DNA of 64,000 nt, taken from contig NC_081818.1 of the NCBI RefSeq assembly GCF_030704535.1, positions 509,001-573,000 of the forward strand, written 5' to 3'. The translations under genes and the position numbers were made by a program. The notes beneath the pieces were generated by a model. The model was not told the origin of the DNA. It saw nothing but the letters and a program-made list of their open reading frames with translations, and made no database searches. The DNA comes from Vitis vinifera. Lineage: Eukaryota; Streptophyta; Magnoliopsida; Vitales; Vitaceae. Of the stretch, positions 12,924 to 28,362 are shown one piece after another (within the stretch, counting starts at the first letter, position 1; every line of letters begins with the position of its first letter).

Positions 12924-13208
12924 TCATGGAATGGGTAAGCCACCACCAACAGATCCACCAGGGTTGGTGGGTTGGACGCGGACACATCCGATCCCTGGGA
13001 AGGAGCAGAACCCTGATGGGCCAAACCCAACGCCTGCAGCCAAGCCTGGAGTTGGGAAGGTGCCAAACCCTGCAAAGAAGTTTTGAGGGTGGGCAACCTG
13101 ATCATCACCCTTGCTCTTGAGAATCCTCCCTCCTTCAACTTTAACTTCCAATGCAAAAACTACAAGGAAGATGGTGAAGATCTGCAACAACCTAGTAACT
13201 CTCTCCAT
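12924..13208 (-). CDS. Small secreted glycine/proline-rich protein, putative cell-wall protein
   Basis: This single-exon gene encodes 94 residues. I chose the Met of MERVTRLLQIFTIFLVV, which opens a clear signal peptide ending near VEGG. The longer in-frame start at 13295 would add a highly charged leader unlike a secreted protein. The mature part begins GRILKSKGDDQ, carries Phe/Gly/Pro motifs (NFFAGFGTFPTPG) and one close cysteine pair (CSFPGIGC), and ends in a Gly-rich tail (GGSVGGGLPIP). Short secreted plant proteins of this style are usually annotated as cell-wall proteins. I do not recognise a named family, and the function is unknown. A TATA-like CTTAATATAAG lies at 13304-13314 on the minus strand. 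The next gene upstream, at 14755, is also a secreted Gly-rich protein in the same orientation. Confidence 0.75.
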   Translation of the reverse strand: MERVTRLLQIFTIFLVVFALEVKVEGGRILKSKGDDQVAHPQNFFAGFGTFPTPGLAAGVGFGPSGFCSFPGIGCVRVQPTNPGGSVGGGLPIP

Positions 13209-14754
13209 GTTAGCTCCTCTCTCTCTGTCTCTATATCTCTCTGTGTGTGTCCCCTTTCTTTCTCTTGTTACAGTGAAGTGAAGAAGCCTTTGCATGACTA
13301 CCTTCTTATATTAAGAACCTTTCCAGTTTGGGAGGGTTGCTATAATTAATGTCCCTCTAAGTAGCATAGAGTTCCCATATTTGTTACAAAAATGTTCTCA
13401 ATGGTTGCACAACACAAGCCATACCCTATATGGCTCCTTTCAAGTTTCAAATTACTTTGCTAGGGTTGTTTTATTTATGAAGAAAATCATAGTTGGGTTA
13501 TAGATATATATATATATGCACAAGACTTAGTTTAACTCTTAACAAGATCACATCATTTTCACAAGCAACAATAGTTATCTTATGTGTATGGAAAAACCTA
13601 GGCTGCTAAGTATTTTATGTACAGCTCCATTTCTCAAAATTAACAATGGTGCATATATAGATCACCACCAAAGGAGTATGGGGGGTTTAAGTTGGTTTTA
13701 TGGCATTGGTTTTGAATTTATGATAAATCTACCTACCAAGAGGGATGGGATGTGGAATGCCATTAAAACTCTGAACATTTCCATAATGTGTTCTTTTAAG
13801 ACACTTCCATTTTCTTGTACTGTTTCTTACTAATTCATATCTACCCACTGATACCATCCTATAAAAGGATCTGGCTGGAAGAAGTGTACGATCAAGCTAG
13901 AATTAAATTCATTTTGATGTTGCAGATTTTTCAATTTGAGTGAACAACTAACAAATATGAATTAGGGTTTTCATGCTGTAGTTTTTATCGTACTCATTCT
14001 GCAACCAAGCTCCATAACATGAACTAGCTAGCTATGACACTTTTCTGGGTAAGCCTTTTACGTAGAGGGAAGTGCAAATATGAGATCAGACTATAGCACA
14101 AACATGATCATATTACATTTTTATTTTATTTTTTTGCTTGTTAAACCCTAGATGGTGATGGATGTATATAGATTGTGCTCTAATTTTGTTTCAGCACACA
14201 CTTCAAATGGTACAAAGCAGCAAGGCAGTTCAAAGGGGAAAGGTCTTAGCTAGTCCCATTCATTTGGACTGCAGATATAGGGCTTATTTTAGATTTTGTG
14301 AATGACCTCAACAAATGAAAGGATGTGACACAAATGGTCAGTATGGAGTTATATGAACATTATGTTTGATATTTATGACCAGTTCCGTCTTCATTATTGC
14401 TTTTGCAGCATACATAATGGATAGGTTGTGCCCTAATTTTTTTATTGAAGGGTTCCTACTTTTGTGAACTTGTTTTTTCACTTGGCTAGCTGGGTCCTGT
14501 TTGATTCCCAAGAAAAAGTACATATTTTGAGCCAAAGTCATAACCAAACCATGGAAAGATCAAAAGAAATCATAGTTGATTCTTCTGAGAATATTATACA
14601 ATGGAGCTCATATAGACACCTAAACATAGAAACCCAAGAGCATACGATATTTATATAGAGACAACTACACCCATAAAAGCTAAAATCATAGAAACAGCTA
14701 AATGGGTAGTAGCTAGCAGAACCCAGAATGTCCTTAAACCAAGAAGGAAATGAC
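13209..14754. other. Intergenic DNA between the two glycine-rich protein genes
   Basis: It holds the promoter of the 94-residue protein and the 3' flank of the gene at 14755. The open frames at 13582-13833 and 14338-14547 look non-coding. A short TA run lies at about 13502-13517. I see nothing else. Confidence 0.5.
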
Positions 14755-15441
14755 TCAAGGTGGAACATATCCACCCCCATTACCTCTGCCATGTGAGTTC
14801 CCTCTCCCTCCATAACCCGGCCCATACCCGCCTCCATCGTAACCCGGGTCATCTCCACCGTTAAACCCATCACCAGGCCCACCATAGCCCGGCGAACCAT
14901 AGCCGGGTTCATAATCTGATCCGCCAGGGCTACCATAATCAGGATCATAGTCATATCCACCTGGCCCTCCACCCCCGTACCCGGATCCAGGCCCAGTACC
15001 AGGACGGCCACCGCCCGGTCCAGACCCAATTCCACCGCCATACCTAGGCCCATTTCCCCCACCATACCGGCGCCCAAATCTGCCAAGTCCAGGCCCTGTT
15101 ACACCACCATTCCCGGGTCTAGTTCTACCCCCAAGTCCTGCCCCGGTTCCACCACCATAGCCAGGCCCAATTCCACCTCCACCGGGTGGTCTCCTGCTAA
15201 AGGGTGGTAGGCTTCCACCACCAATGCCTGGCTGTATAACAACACCAATGCCTGGCCCTGTGCTGCCTCCACCTGGAAAAAGAGACCCAATTGTTTGCAC
15301 TTGCTTTACATCTTCTGTTTTCTTTTCATTGAGCCCATGGTCAGCTCCATCTGTCATGCCACCTCCCTCATTTTCACCATGCACCACTGCAGCCATCACT
15401 AGCACCATGGTCACCCAACACCTAAGCTTTAAACAACCCAT
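14755..15441 (-). CDS. Glycine-rich secreted (cell-wall) structural protein, 228 aa
   Basis: The single exon encodes 228 residues. Residues 1-22 (MGCLKLRCWVTMVLVMAAVVHG) form a signal peptide, followed by an acidic linker (residues 23-50). From about residue 55 to the end the protein is dominated by Gly, Pro, Tyr and Arg in loose repeats such as GPGYGGG, GYGSPGY and GGGDPGY-like units, ending GGGYVPP. Such proteins are usually deposited in the wall, where Tyr can be cross-linked by peroxidases. The link to the peroxidase cluster 3 kb away is only suggestive. A TATA box is present about 45 bases upstream. The low-complexity tail is GC-rich and gives long shadow frames on other strands, which I discount. 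Confidence 0.85.
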   Translation of the reverse strand: MGCLKLRCWVTMVLVMAAVVHGENEGGGMTDGADHGLNEKKTEDVKQVQTIGSLFPGGGSTGPGIGVVIQPGIGGGSLPPFSRRPPGGGGIGPGYGGGTGAGLGGRTRPGNGGVTGPGLGRFGRRYGGGNGPRYGGGIGSGPGGGRPGTGPGSGYGGGGPGGYDYDPDYGSPGGSDYEPGYGSPGYGGPGDGFNGGDDPGYDGGGYGPGYGGRGNSHGRGNGGGYVPP

Positions 15442-15483
15442 CTTCTAGGTGTTCAATACCAATCTAGACGAGCATTTTCCCAT

Positions 15484-15492
15484 TATTTATAG
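15484..15492 (-). promoter_or_regulatory. TATA box of the 228-aa glycine-rich protein gene
   Basis: CTATAAATA on the minus strand lies 43-51 bases upstream of the ATG, so the leader would be very short. Confidence 0.6.
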
Positions 15493-15527
15493 GTCTTTAT
15501 TCAAGGGCAATACTGAAAATTTTCCTT

Positions 15528-15529
<2 letters not shown>

Positions 15530-15558
<29 letters not shown>

Positions 15559-15559
15559 C
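15530..15559. repeat. (TA)n microsatellite
   Basis: An uninterrupted TA run of about 15 units, just upstream of the glycine-rich gene promoter. Confidence 0.95.
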
Positions 15560-18069
15560 TTTGCATGGGGTTACTTGTTATCAAATCGCACATATTTGAG
15601 AGTGAAACTCAAGGGTAACTAATATTCAAGCAAGCTCAAAGAAATAAGTGGTAGATGGCTAAGATCTGCCAGCATTTTCCTCAAAATAAATGTGTGAATT
15701 TATTTCACCCTCTGTTTCCCAATTAACTGCCACTGAGACACTTTTAAATTTCATTTACTTCATCACCATAACTCCCTCTGTCCTTCATGGCAGAGTCATG
15801 CTAGGAAGGATAACTCTATGGCCATTTTTCACGACACGTCGGCCCTGCTGCGATTTCAAGTTTGTTTCATAGCATGCTTTTCCTTGTGACATTAAAAAAT
15901 GGCATGTGTGGATTTGTTTGTTGAATTTGAAAAAGTTTTTCTAACGCTTCCAGATTGAGTTTACAACTTTACATTAATTAACTCTCCACACCTTAGTTGA
16001 TACTTGATCACCTTAGTTGATACTTGATCACATTGATGATCAGAACCAAGATACATACTTGCAGTTCACTACTCAAGGATTGCAAAAACTTTCAGTTCAT
16101 CTTACCTCATCTTATACATTAGACTTGGAGCTAAGTTCAGATACGAAAACTATAGTAAATAACCGATTTGATCCATGTTCCCTTTCTCCACGGTATAATG
16201 TTGGATGTTTTGATCATGGTCTTGAATCCAAATTTTGATTCTGCTAGAGCTTATTGACCGTACTCATCAAGTTCAAGCTTAGGTAGCTTCAACATAAGCA
16301 TGGAAAAGTTTTTTGATAGGATGATGAAATTTTTTGTGAATGTTTATGCAGAATGGTATTTCTTAAGTGCTAACTCTGTGTTCCCACCCTGCTCCTCTTT
16401 CACCCTAAGATCAGTCTGCGGTTGGGAGTTGGCTTGGGAGTAAGGTAGATGAGTGCCTGTATAGGTAGCAACCCTCCCAACAAAGGCCCGTGTCATTTCT
16501 TCTTCTCTTTATTGTGAATAATTTGTTGTTAACAAAACATGAATTTCACAAGCAATTTCATCGGTAAGTTGTAATAAAGAGTGGCGTATCCATCTGAATC
16601 ACTCAACTTTTGTGATTTATGTAGCACCGACGATGATAGGGTCAGACAACACCAATTAATACAGCGTCAAACTGCCTTCCTGCAGATGAAGCAAAAGAAA
16701 AACATAACTCTTCTGTCCCCCCTTTGTCCCTTCTGCATTTTGAGATACTTCCCTGATCAGCAAAACTCCATAACCTAGAGGTTCTTAAGAATCTATTTGC
16801 TTATACATCTGTGTGAAAATCCCATCAACCTCCCTTGAAAATCCTGACTGGTTGCACTTTTCCAGAACCTGCAAACACACGAACCTCCACATTCTGTTAT
16901 TATTGCAGTGATTAGAAGTTTAGACTGAATCCACTGTTCCATCAGTTCTCCACTTCATGATGGTCCTTGTGAAATACATACAACAGGACTTTGTGGAGGG
17001 GCAGGAAACTTCAAGCTTCGACCTGATTGAGATGGCTGGGTTTAGCATATTTACATTAGGGAGAAGAGGCTGACTTGGCATTGAAATCTCACAATCTTTA
17101 AGAAATATTACAGAAAAAGCATGTAATATTTTGGTGCCCGGAAGGTCTGAGAGCCAGCAATTTGGCTCTGTAACCAGATAAGGAAAAAGAACAGGTGCAA
17201 AGAGAAGGTGGGAATCAACACAAATGTGCTGATGGCTCAGCTTCTCAGGGCATTTAGAACTTACAGAATTGTTCTATCATATCATATTATGCACCTCTGC
17301 ATTGAATCTTGAAGCTGATCCAGTTCTTCTCTGCTTCTTCAGGGCTCAAACAACAGTATATAAGCCTACTTCAGTGGCCTCTTCCACTGTTGTATTTCTG
17401 ATAATTTAACATCATATCTGTACTCTATTAAACTATGCTGGTAAAGATAATTTGGTTATGGAAAAATTCCCATTTTTTTGGTAGATATTTGGTCATGGGC
17501 TTGGCTTGGGTAACCTGATCAAGTTATCAATTTTGGTCTGCTTTTCACATTCATGTAAACCTTCTTTGTCAGTTTCATCTCATCAAAGCAGAACTTACCA
17601 ACTTGTTTCAATACAATGAAGCGAATTTATGCAGCTGAGGTTCTACCTCTAGCAGTCCTAATTCAAAATTTTCTTATTGAGGTTGCGAAAGAACTAGTGT
17701 CTTGTTCACGAAATTTTGTATCCTTTTTCTGTTTTGCCTCTCAGATTTTGCTAAAAAAATGTGTAAGTACTAAATTCTGTTTTTCTGTTCTTCCTTTTTT
17801 CTTATTGGATATCTTCTTGATTATTTGCTGCAATATTCAAATGTTAGAGTGAAACAACCTGTAAAAGACGAAGTCCAAAATGATCAGCATAGTGATGCTA
17901 TAGAACATGAAATCCTTCTACTGGTTTTCCAAATTTATTTCCTCTAGACATGATCAAACACATATGAATGGGAATAGGAGATTTACAATTGAATCAACAG
18001 TGAAATAATGTAAGAAATCAAAGAATACAAACAATTCCAACTTCTCCATGTTTATGAACTTTGTGTTAT
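15560..18069. other. Intergenic DNA upstream of the glycine-rich gene and downstream of peroxidase 1
   Basis: A perfect 20-bp tandem duplication (CACCTTAGTTGATACTTGAT) lies at about 15989-16028. Open frames at 16017, 16581 and 17616 show no domains. From about 17905 to 18069 the sequence matches the 3' flanks of the other peroxidase copies, so it belongs to the duplicated unit and probably includes the 3'UTR. Confidence 0.55.
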
Positions 18070-19234
<1,165 letters not shown>

Positions 19235-20240
19235 TGTATATGATTGTGAGAGAGAAGAGATTACTAATGAGAATGAGTTGGGTATTAGTTGTCGAGGGAA
19301 GAGATAGAGAAGTAGTGTGTTATAGTTGGAGATGGAGAGAATAAGTGGCATGGACAAAGTTTATATAGATGGAGGAAGTTGAAGATGGTGTGATGTTTGG
19401 TTTTACTTCTAAAACTCAAAAACGTGTATAGCTGACTTCAGCTGCAGATTGAAGCTGTCTTAGTTGAAAATTTCTAAGGTAATAGTCTCCTCTTTTCTCC
19501 TCCTTCACTGGAGTACTCAATCTCATTCGTTTGTCTGCATATAATATCCGAACCTTCTGTGGGCTTTCTCAAATAAAGATGACAACATTAATTATATATA
19601 AAAGATAAAGTGTCAAACCACCCAATTTAGCTGAAACCTCAGCAGCTTGAATCTGTCCTGGTTTGAATTGTTCCACAGTCTGCTTCAATGGACTCAAATC
19701 TTTTTCAAATTTTTTTTGGCCTGTATAATATCCCAACTCTCTATGGGCTTTCTCGACTGGAGTTGAAGATGATAAAATTCTATATATAAATCAAATATAG
19801 AATGTCAAAACACCCATTAGAATTAATGGAATCATATAATATTTTTCAGAAATTAACCCCTTTGACCAAGTCTCATATCAATATGTCAAACCAGTGAACG
19901 ATGGAAACTAAAGAAGATCATGGCTTTTATGAGTAGTTCCAAAAATGGGTTTTGTAAGGGTACCTTCCTAAGTAGGGCATTCATAATATTTCTTCAAATA
20001 GTTCAAATAAAATAGAACTAGCTAGTATCAGATAAGCTAATAAGAAGAGGTATATCATATGCATGTGCCGAACTTCGCTTAAAATGCAGCTGGAAAGCAA
20101 TCTGTCAAGTGTAGATTTTTCGTGTCCATGACTCCATCTTAATAAAACGACGTTTCAAGTACCAATAACATTAATATAGAAAATATTCTATACAATTTTC
20201 TTTGCGTTTATCTGAATATTTCTTAGGAATGACCTGTCAA
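19235..20240. other. 5' flank of peroxidase 1 (duplicated unit)
   Basis: Promoter and upstream DNA. Parts of it (leader, 'ACTTCTAAAACTCAAAAAC', 'CCCACTCTCTATGGGCTTTCTC'-like blocks) recur upstream of copies 2 and 3, so the duplicated unit includes at least 0.6 kb of promoter. No other gene was seen. Confidence 0.6.
19359..19368 (-). promoter_or_regulatory. TATA box of peroxidase 1
   Basis: CTATATAAAC on the minus strand lies about 125 bases upstream of the ATG. The equivalent site of copy 2 is CTATATATAC (22053-22062); copy 3 reads CTATATGTAC, a weaker match. Confidence 0.55.
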
Positions 20241-20831
20241 CCGAGTGAACCATATGTGAAATGAAGTTGAAAAAAAATCATGCGAGTGTGACAAATCACA
20301 GCTATATCAATCATTTGGCCCAGTTAGAAACTATTGCATATATGATTTCTAATGTTGGTGAACCATCCAGAAAAGCAAGTGTGACCGAGTCACTGCTCAT
20401 GGTAAGCAGCTTCTTGGATAAGTGGCATTTCTATGTGGGACAACTGGGAACACAGATACCTAATGATAAAAGTCATATCTTTGTTTTTATGCCTACTAGC
20501 TCCATTGTCAACTCGTGCCAGAAACTGTAACGTGGCTAATTGACAAAAGAATGTCACACACTTTATGAGTTAGCATCCAGACCATTTACAGCAGGAAAAC
20601 ATTCACTGGTAAAATTAAGAAGAGATATTAAGCAAGCTGTCTCAACAAATATGTAATGATTCCGCTTTTTGTTTTCCAAATATATTCCATCAAAAGATGA
20701 TCAAATACAAGAACTTATACTCAAAAGGAGATTTACACTCGAGTCATGAGCAAAAAAAATAATGTCTGCAATTAAAGAACACAAACAAATTCCAATTTTT
20801 CCACGAATGCTAATGAACTTTGTATTAATAT
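20241..20831. repeat. 3' flank of peroxidase 2, shared with copy 3
   Basis: About 20240-20830 aligns with about 30140-30760. Shared blocks include GAAATGAAGTTGAAAAA, CTTGGATAAGTGGCATTTCT, GATAAAAGTCATATCTT and GAGTTAGCATCCAGACCATT. The downstream DNA was thus duplicated with the gene. The open frame at 20261-20530 is part of this flank and not a gene. Confidence 0.75.
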
Positions 20832-21951
<1,120 letters not shown>

Positions 21952-22730
21952 TGTCTTTTGAGTGAGAGAACAAATGAATGAGGTTGTGAGTTGGGCACTA
22001 GTTGTAATCTAAAGAAGAGATGGAGATGGAGAGACTGGGTGATATGAGGAAAGTATATATAGATGGAGAAGATGGAGTGATGCTTGGTTTTACTTGTAAA
22101 ACTCAAAAACCGTGTAGCTCAAAACTCAGCATCTTGAAGCTGTCATAGTTTGAATACTTCCTTGGTCTTCTTCAATGGACTCCATCTTATATTTTCCTTT
22201 TGCCCATATAATATCCCAATGTTTTGTGGGTTTTCTCAACTTGGAATGAAAATCATCAGATTTTATATCTACATGAAATATAAAATATCCAAACACCCAT
22301 TATAAATATAATCATATATGTCAGAAGCCCCCTTAATTTGGCCAAGTCTCATTCATATATATATATATATGAAATAGCTCTAAGAAGGTCAAAATTTGAC
22401 ATTTGAGTCGGATTCACGCTGTCCTATTATAATATAAAGAGCTAGTGGACAAGTAAATAAGAAGATTGAGCCATTGAGGTACATTATGCGTGTGAACTCC
22501 ACGTGCGATGCGGGTGGAGAGCAATCCCCACAAGTATAGATTTCATATGTCCATGATCTTAATCTCATGTGACTTTTCCCCTCAATTAGATGTATGACAG
22601 TATTCAGTCTTTTATATTAATGTAAATATGAGTTAGCAGCCAGACCTATATATAATTTGGAACAGAAAAATTCTCATTGAAAAAAATTAAGAGGATATTA
22701 AGAAAGTCTTAATTAGCAAATATGTAAGTC
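21952..22730. other. 5' flank of peroxidase 2, running into the start of a fourth, relic unit
   Basis: Roughly 21952-22480 matches the upstream DNA of copy 3. From about 22480 (GGAGAGCAATC... GTATAGATTTCATATGTCCATGA) the sequence instead resembles the 3' flanks of copies 2 and 3, including GAGTTAGCAGCCAGACC near 22630. That marks the beginning of another duplicated unit. A short TA run lies near 22355. Confidence 0.6.
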
Positions 22731-22735
22731 GTTCT

Positions 22736-23255
22736 TGTTATAATCAAATCAAGATGAATACCCTAATTTCATATATACTGGAATATTTAACAAGGTGAAT
22801 ACCCTAATTTCATATATACTAGAATCTCCTGATTAAAAACAATGAGTAGAAAAATAATAGCGGAAGCATACCTGAATCCATTGAAGGAGAAACCTTATAA
22901 GAAGAAAACCCTTTGAGATGGTCTTCCAATTCTAGCCACTAGATTCTGTGTCAATTTCTCTCTGTGAGGATTTTCAGAAATTGGAATGCGTAGTCGTAGA
23001 ATGGGGACCATAACCCTATTTATAAACCGCTAGGGCAGTTTTAATTTTATCACAATTATATTTCTGCCCCTCATAGAAATAATAATTGTCTAATGGTATC
23101 TACACAATAATCTCATGACAATTATACCCTTAAGCCAATTAATCAATTATTAATTAGATCACTATATTTAGGCTTAATTAAATGATAGCACACACATTTT
23201 AATTATTTACATGTGTGGCCCAAATTATAGATTAATTACAAAAATTAATCTAACA
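22736..23255 (-). repeat. 3' LTR of the young copia element (left-hand copy)
   Basis: Same length and ends as the right-hand LTR. Confidence 0.95.
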
Positions 23256-26200
23256 ATCTCCCACTGGGCCACATGCATATGTAATCAAATAAATGTGCTT
23301 AACCTTATGAGCTCAAAATTTGCTATCATGTCCTTAGAGTATATCCGAACAATCTCGTCCATTAACCATACTGACATAGGATCAAGGTGGCCTTTGTTAC
23401 ATCAATCGTTACTAGACCAATCAATGGTCACATATATCTGCACAGCTAAATGACATAGATCAATCATGAGTGCATAGCATGGAAATTACATGCAATGTGA
23501 TCTATTCATGCCTATTTCCAACTGGTCCAACTTAACTTTATTGAGATCAAATCTTTAGCATAATTTAACAGAGTGCAATAAAATGAATACTTTATTTCTA
23601 CAGAACACAATCCAAATGTATAGATAAAGTCTAAACATAACATAGAGCAATATACAATGAATAATACAAACTCCCACTAAATTTGGATATCCTCAAATGA
23701 GACAACACCCATATGAGCAGTGTGCTCATGAAAGACCTTGGGTGGTAATCCCTTTGTAAGCGGATCCGCTATCATGGAGTTTGTTCCAATATGCTCTATG
23801 GATATCTGTCCACTCTGTACTTTTTCTTTTACAACTAGGAACTTGATATCAATGTATTTTGATTTTGTAGAACTCCTGTTGTTATTGGAATATAAAACTG
23901 CTGATTTATTGTCACAAAATATCTTCAGTGGTCTTTCAATACCATTCAGAACACGCAGCCCAATGACAAAATTTCGTAGCCATATTCCTTGATTGGATGC
24001 CTCATAACATGCTACAAACTCTGCTTCCATGGTGGATGAAGTTACGAGTGTCTGTTTGGCAGACCTCCATGAAATTGCTCCACCAGCCAACAGATAAATA
24101 TAGCCTGATGTGGATCTTCTGCTGTCTTGGCATCCAACAAAGTCGGAGTCGGAATACCCAATCAACTCTAACTGATCCAATCTCCTATATGTAAGCATGT
24201 ACTCTTTTGTTCTCTGTAAATATCTCATAACCCTCTTGGCTGCTCTCCAATGATCCATTCCAGGTTTACTTAGATATCTGCCTAACATGCCAACAATGTA
24301 CAATATCCGGACGTGTACATACCTGAGCATACATTAGACTCCCCACAGTCGAAGCGTAAGGAATCTTCTGCATTTCTTGACTTTCTAAACTATTTTTAGG
24401 GCATTGATTAAGACTGAATTTGTCTCCTTTAGCGACAGGGGTATCACCTGGTTTGCTATTTTGCATGCCATACCTTTGGAGGACTTTATCAATATAGGTC
24501 CTTTGTGACAATCCTAAAATACCCCTAGAACGATCTCGGTGTATCTGGATTCCTAAGACAAAGGAGGCATCACCAAGATCTTTCATCTCAAAATGTTTTG
24601 ATAAAAATCTCTTGGTGTCATGCAATATGCTAATATCATTTGTGGCTAGCAATATGTCATCGACATATAAAACCAGGAAAATATACTTACTCCCACTGAA
24701 TTTGTGATACACACATTCATCCATAAGATTTGCCTCAAAACCATATGAGACAATAATTTGATGAAACTTGAAGTACCACTGACGAGAAGCTTGCTTGAGC
24801 CCATAAATGGATTTAGTTAATTTACAAATCATATTCTTTGAGTCTTCGGACACAAAATTTTCTGGTTGTACCATATAAATTGTTTCATCAATGTCACCAT
24901 TGAGAAACGCTGTTTTAACATCCATTTGATGTAACTCAAGATCATAATGTGCAACTAGTGCCATGATTATCTTGAAAGAGTCCTTCGTAGAAACTGGAGA
25001 GAAGGTCTCTTTGAAGTCAATTCCTTCTTTTTGAGTAAAGCCTTTAGCTACAAGATGTGCTTTATATCTTTCTACATTACCATTTGAATCCCGCTTGGTT
25101 TTAAATATCCATTTACAACCAATGGGCTTCGTACCAACTGGTAATGGGACAAGTTCCCAAACTTTATTGTCTTGCATAGATTTGTACTCTTTATTCATGG
25201 CTTCAATCCATTTCTGAGAGTTGGAACTTTTCATGGCTTGCTGGAAGTTGATTGGATCATCTTCCATCATTCCACTTTCTACCTCACGTTCCTGGAGATA
25301 TACGATATAATCGTCCGAAATTGCATTTCTCCTCTCTCTAGTGGATCTCCTTAATGGCATATTTTCTTGAGGTTGTTGAGTTTGTTCTTCAGGAGCAATG
25401 TCCTCATTTGCAATTAAGGGTTGAACAATATTGTCTGTTGGTTGAGGATCCAAATTTACTTCTTGATCAATGATAGGTAGTGAAACCTGTACATTATCAA
25501 AAGCAATAGTAGATCCCTCTTCCTCCTCAAAGACAATATTCCTAGCCTGATTTCTCCCCCCAAACTCAACATCCTCAAAAAATGTTGCAGTTCCTGTCTC
25601 AAAAATTGACCTAATAGCAGGATCATAAAATTTAAAACCCCTTGATCGCTTTGCATAGCCAATAAAGTAGCTGCTAACTATTTTAGAGTCCAATTTCTTT
25701 TCATGAGGCTTATAAGGTCTCGCTTCAGCTGGACATCCCCAAATATGAAAATGCTTTAAACTGGGCTTTCGACCCGTCCAAAGCTCATAAGGCGTTTTAG
25801 CAGCCGCTTTAGTTGGCACCCGATTTAGGATATAAGCTGCCGTTTTGAGTGCTTCACCCCAGAGTTTTTCGGGTAAAGTAGAATGACTAATCATACTCCT
25901 TACCATGTCTTTAAGGGTTCGGTTTCGTCTTTCTGCTACACCATTCATGCTAGGTGATCCTGGCATGGTGTATTGAGGGATGATCCCACATTCCTCTAGG
26001 TATTTAGCAAATGGTCCTGGATGTTGTTCACCTGATCCGTCATATCTACCATAGTATTCACCACCACGGTCAGATCTGACGCTCTTTATTCTTTTGTTGA
26101 GTTGTAACTCAACTTCTGCTTTAAATGTTTTGAACACGTCCAATGATTGTGATTTCTCATGTATAAGAAATAGGTAGCCATATCTTGAATAATCATCTAT

Positions 26201-28216
26201 GAATGTTATAAAGTACTGTTGACCATTCCAAGATGCCGTAGGGTATGGTCCACAGATATCTGTATGAATTAATTCTAAGATGTCTATAGCTCTATTGGCA
26301 CCTAATTTCTTTGTTTTGGTCTGTTTTCCTTTAATACACTCAACACAAATATCAAAATCTGAAAAGTCAAGTGAATCCAAAATCCCATCGGACACAAGTC
26401 GCTCAACTCTAGATTTAGAGATATGACCTAGGCGTTTGTGCCACAATGAGGCCGAATTATCTTTATTCAATTTACGTTTTGTACCTCGTGATTCCACATG
26501 CAAGGTTTCATTTTAGGACGGAACAGTTTCCAACAAATATAGATTATCATAAACATTAAGTAAACCGGTTCCTACAACATTTGAATTAATAGATAATGTA
26601 AATCTATTGTTTCCAAATGAACAACAATAACCTGATTTGTCCAAAACAGAAACTGAAATTAAATTCCGTCTGAAAGACGGTACAACAAAAGTATCTATTA
26701 AATCCAAAAAATAACCAGATTTCAATAATAATCTAAAGTGCCCTATTGCCTCTACTTCTATCGACTGACCGTCTCCGACATAGATGCATCTTTCAACATC
26801 ACTTGGTTTTCGGTAACTCAGGCAACTCTGCATAGAAACACAAATGTGAGTAGTAGCACCAGAATCTAACCACCATGTGTTTCTAGATATTGAAGCTAAA
26901 TTAACTTCAGAACAGACCAAAGTAAGAAACATACCTTTCTTAACACGCCAAGCAGCATACTTGGTACATTCCTTCTTAGTATGTCCAGGCTTATTACAAA
27001 AGAAACATGTTACCTCAACTTTCTGTTTCTTTTGTTCTGGACCATTAGAAGCAGTAACCTTATTATCCTTATTCTTTCGTTTGCCCTTATCCTTGGAAGT
27101 GCTAGCCAGATGAGCACTTTCGGTCTTGTCTTGCTTCAATCTCTCTTCCTCTTGCACACAGAATGAAATGAGCTCATTAAGAGTCCATTTATCCTTTTGA
27201 CAGTTATAACTGACCTTGAATTGATTAAATTATGCAGGAAGAGAGATGAGAACCAAATGCACGAGTAAATCATCAGATAACTCGAGTTTCAAAGCCTTAA
27301 GTTTTGAAGCAAGATGAGACATCTCCATGATGTACTCCCGAACATTACCCTTGCCTTTATACTTCATTGAAATCAAGCTTGCTAAAAGCGTGCTCGTTTC
27401 AGCCTTATCGTTTTTGGCAAAACGTTTCTGAATTTCCGCAAGGAAGTCACTGACATTAGTAACCTCATCGGTTACCGCACCCCTGAAAGCTTCTGGAATG
27501 CCGCGCTTCATGATCATAAGACTTAGCCTATTTGAACGTTCCCACTTACCCCAATAAACCTCATCCTCTTGAGTACTTTGCTCATTGAGTTCATCGGGTT
27601 TGGGCATTCTCAAGGCCAAGTCTATATCCATGCAGCCTAAGAGAATCATCATATTCTCTTTCCAGTCCTTAAAATTAGTCTCATTTAACATAGGGACATT
27701 ATTGATGTTGGCAGATATAAAAGTAGTTGATATAAAAGCTGAATCGAGAACAAAATAAAATGAATCAAATAAACCATCATGCTCACATAAAATAAGCAAT
27801 TAAACACATAATCTTTAAATTTAAAAGCAAATTATGACATTTCAAGATACCTAGCACAACATTAATATCAAGTCTTTGGACAGTAATATTAACTGTAAGT
27901 GGTACTCTTGTTGTAGTGATCAAACATTGATGATAAGTTATGTCAAATAATAAATCTATCTTTGGATTGATTTATTATTCACATTAAGTTACCTTTATAA
28001 TCATCACATATTTATCACCACAGGTATGTATGCAATTTGACCAAATATTAACTTTCCTTTGGGCCAGTCAATACCCGCATGAATCACATACACACAAATA
28101 TCTAACACCCCGAACAAACTAATCTACACGAAAGATGTCACTTTGGTGATTTTCCGCTTTAATTAGCCTATTTAAAATGCTAGATCAATAACTTAAATAT
28201 TAATATCATAAAATGC

Positions 28217-28221
28217 TATTA

Positions 28222-28252
<31 letters not shown>
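28217..28252. repeat. (AAT)n microsatellite in the leader of the copia element
   Basis: About ten AAT units lie between the primer-binding site and gag. Confidence 0.9.
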
Positions 28253-28362
28253 GTAATAAAAAAAATTATCAACTCAATATTTCATAAATCTTAATCCATT
28301 GACATATATATATTAAAATAATAACTCAAAGAATTAATCAAGGAGTACGCTCTGATACCACT

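Noticed and set aside
14538-15448. Several long open frames on both strands over the glycine-rich protein gene
   Set aside because: They arise from low-complexity GGN/CCN codons; only the frame with a signal peptide and TATA box (14755-15441) is credible.
17341-17400. Possible small hairpin RNA (CAACAGT...ACTGTTG)
   Set aside because: The stem is only about 7 bp with an unpaired loop and no snoRNA or miRNA features.
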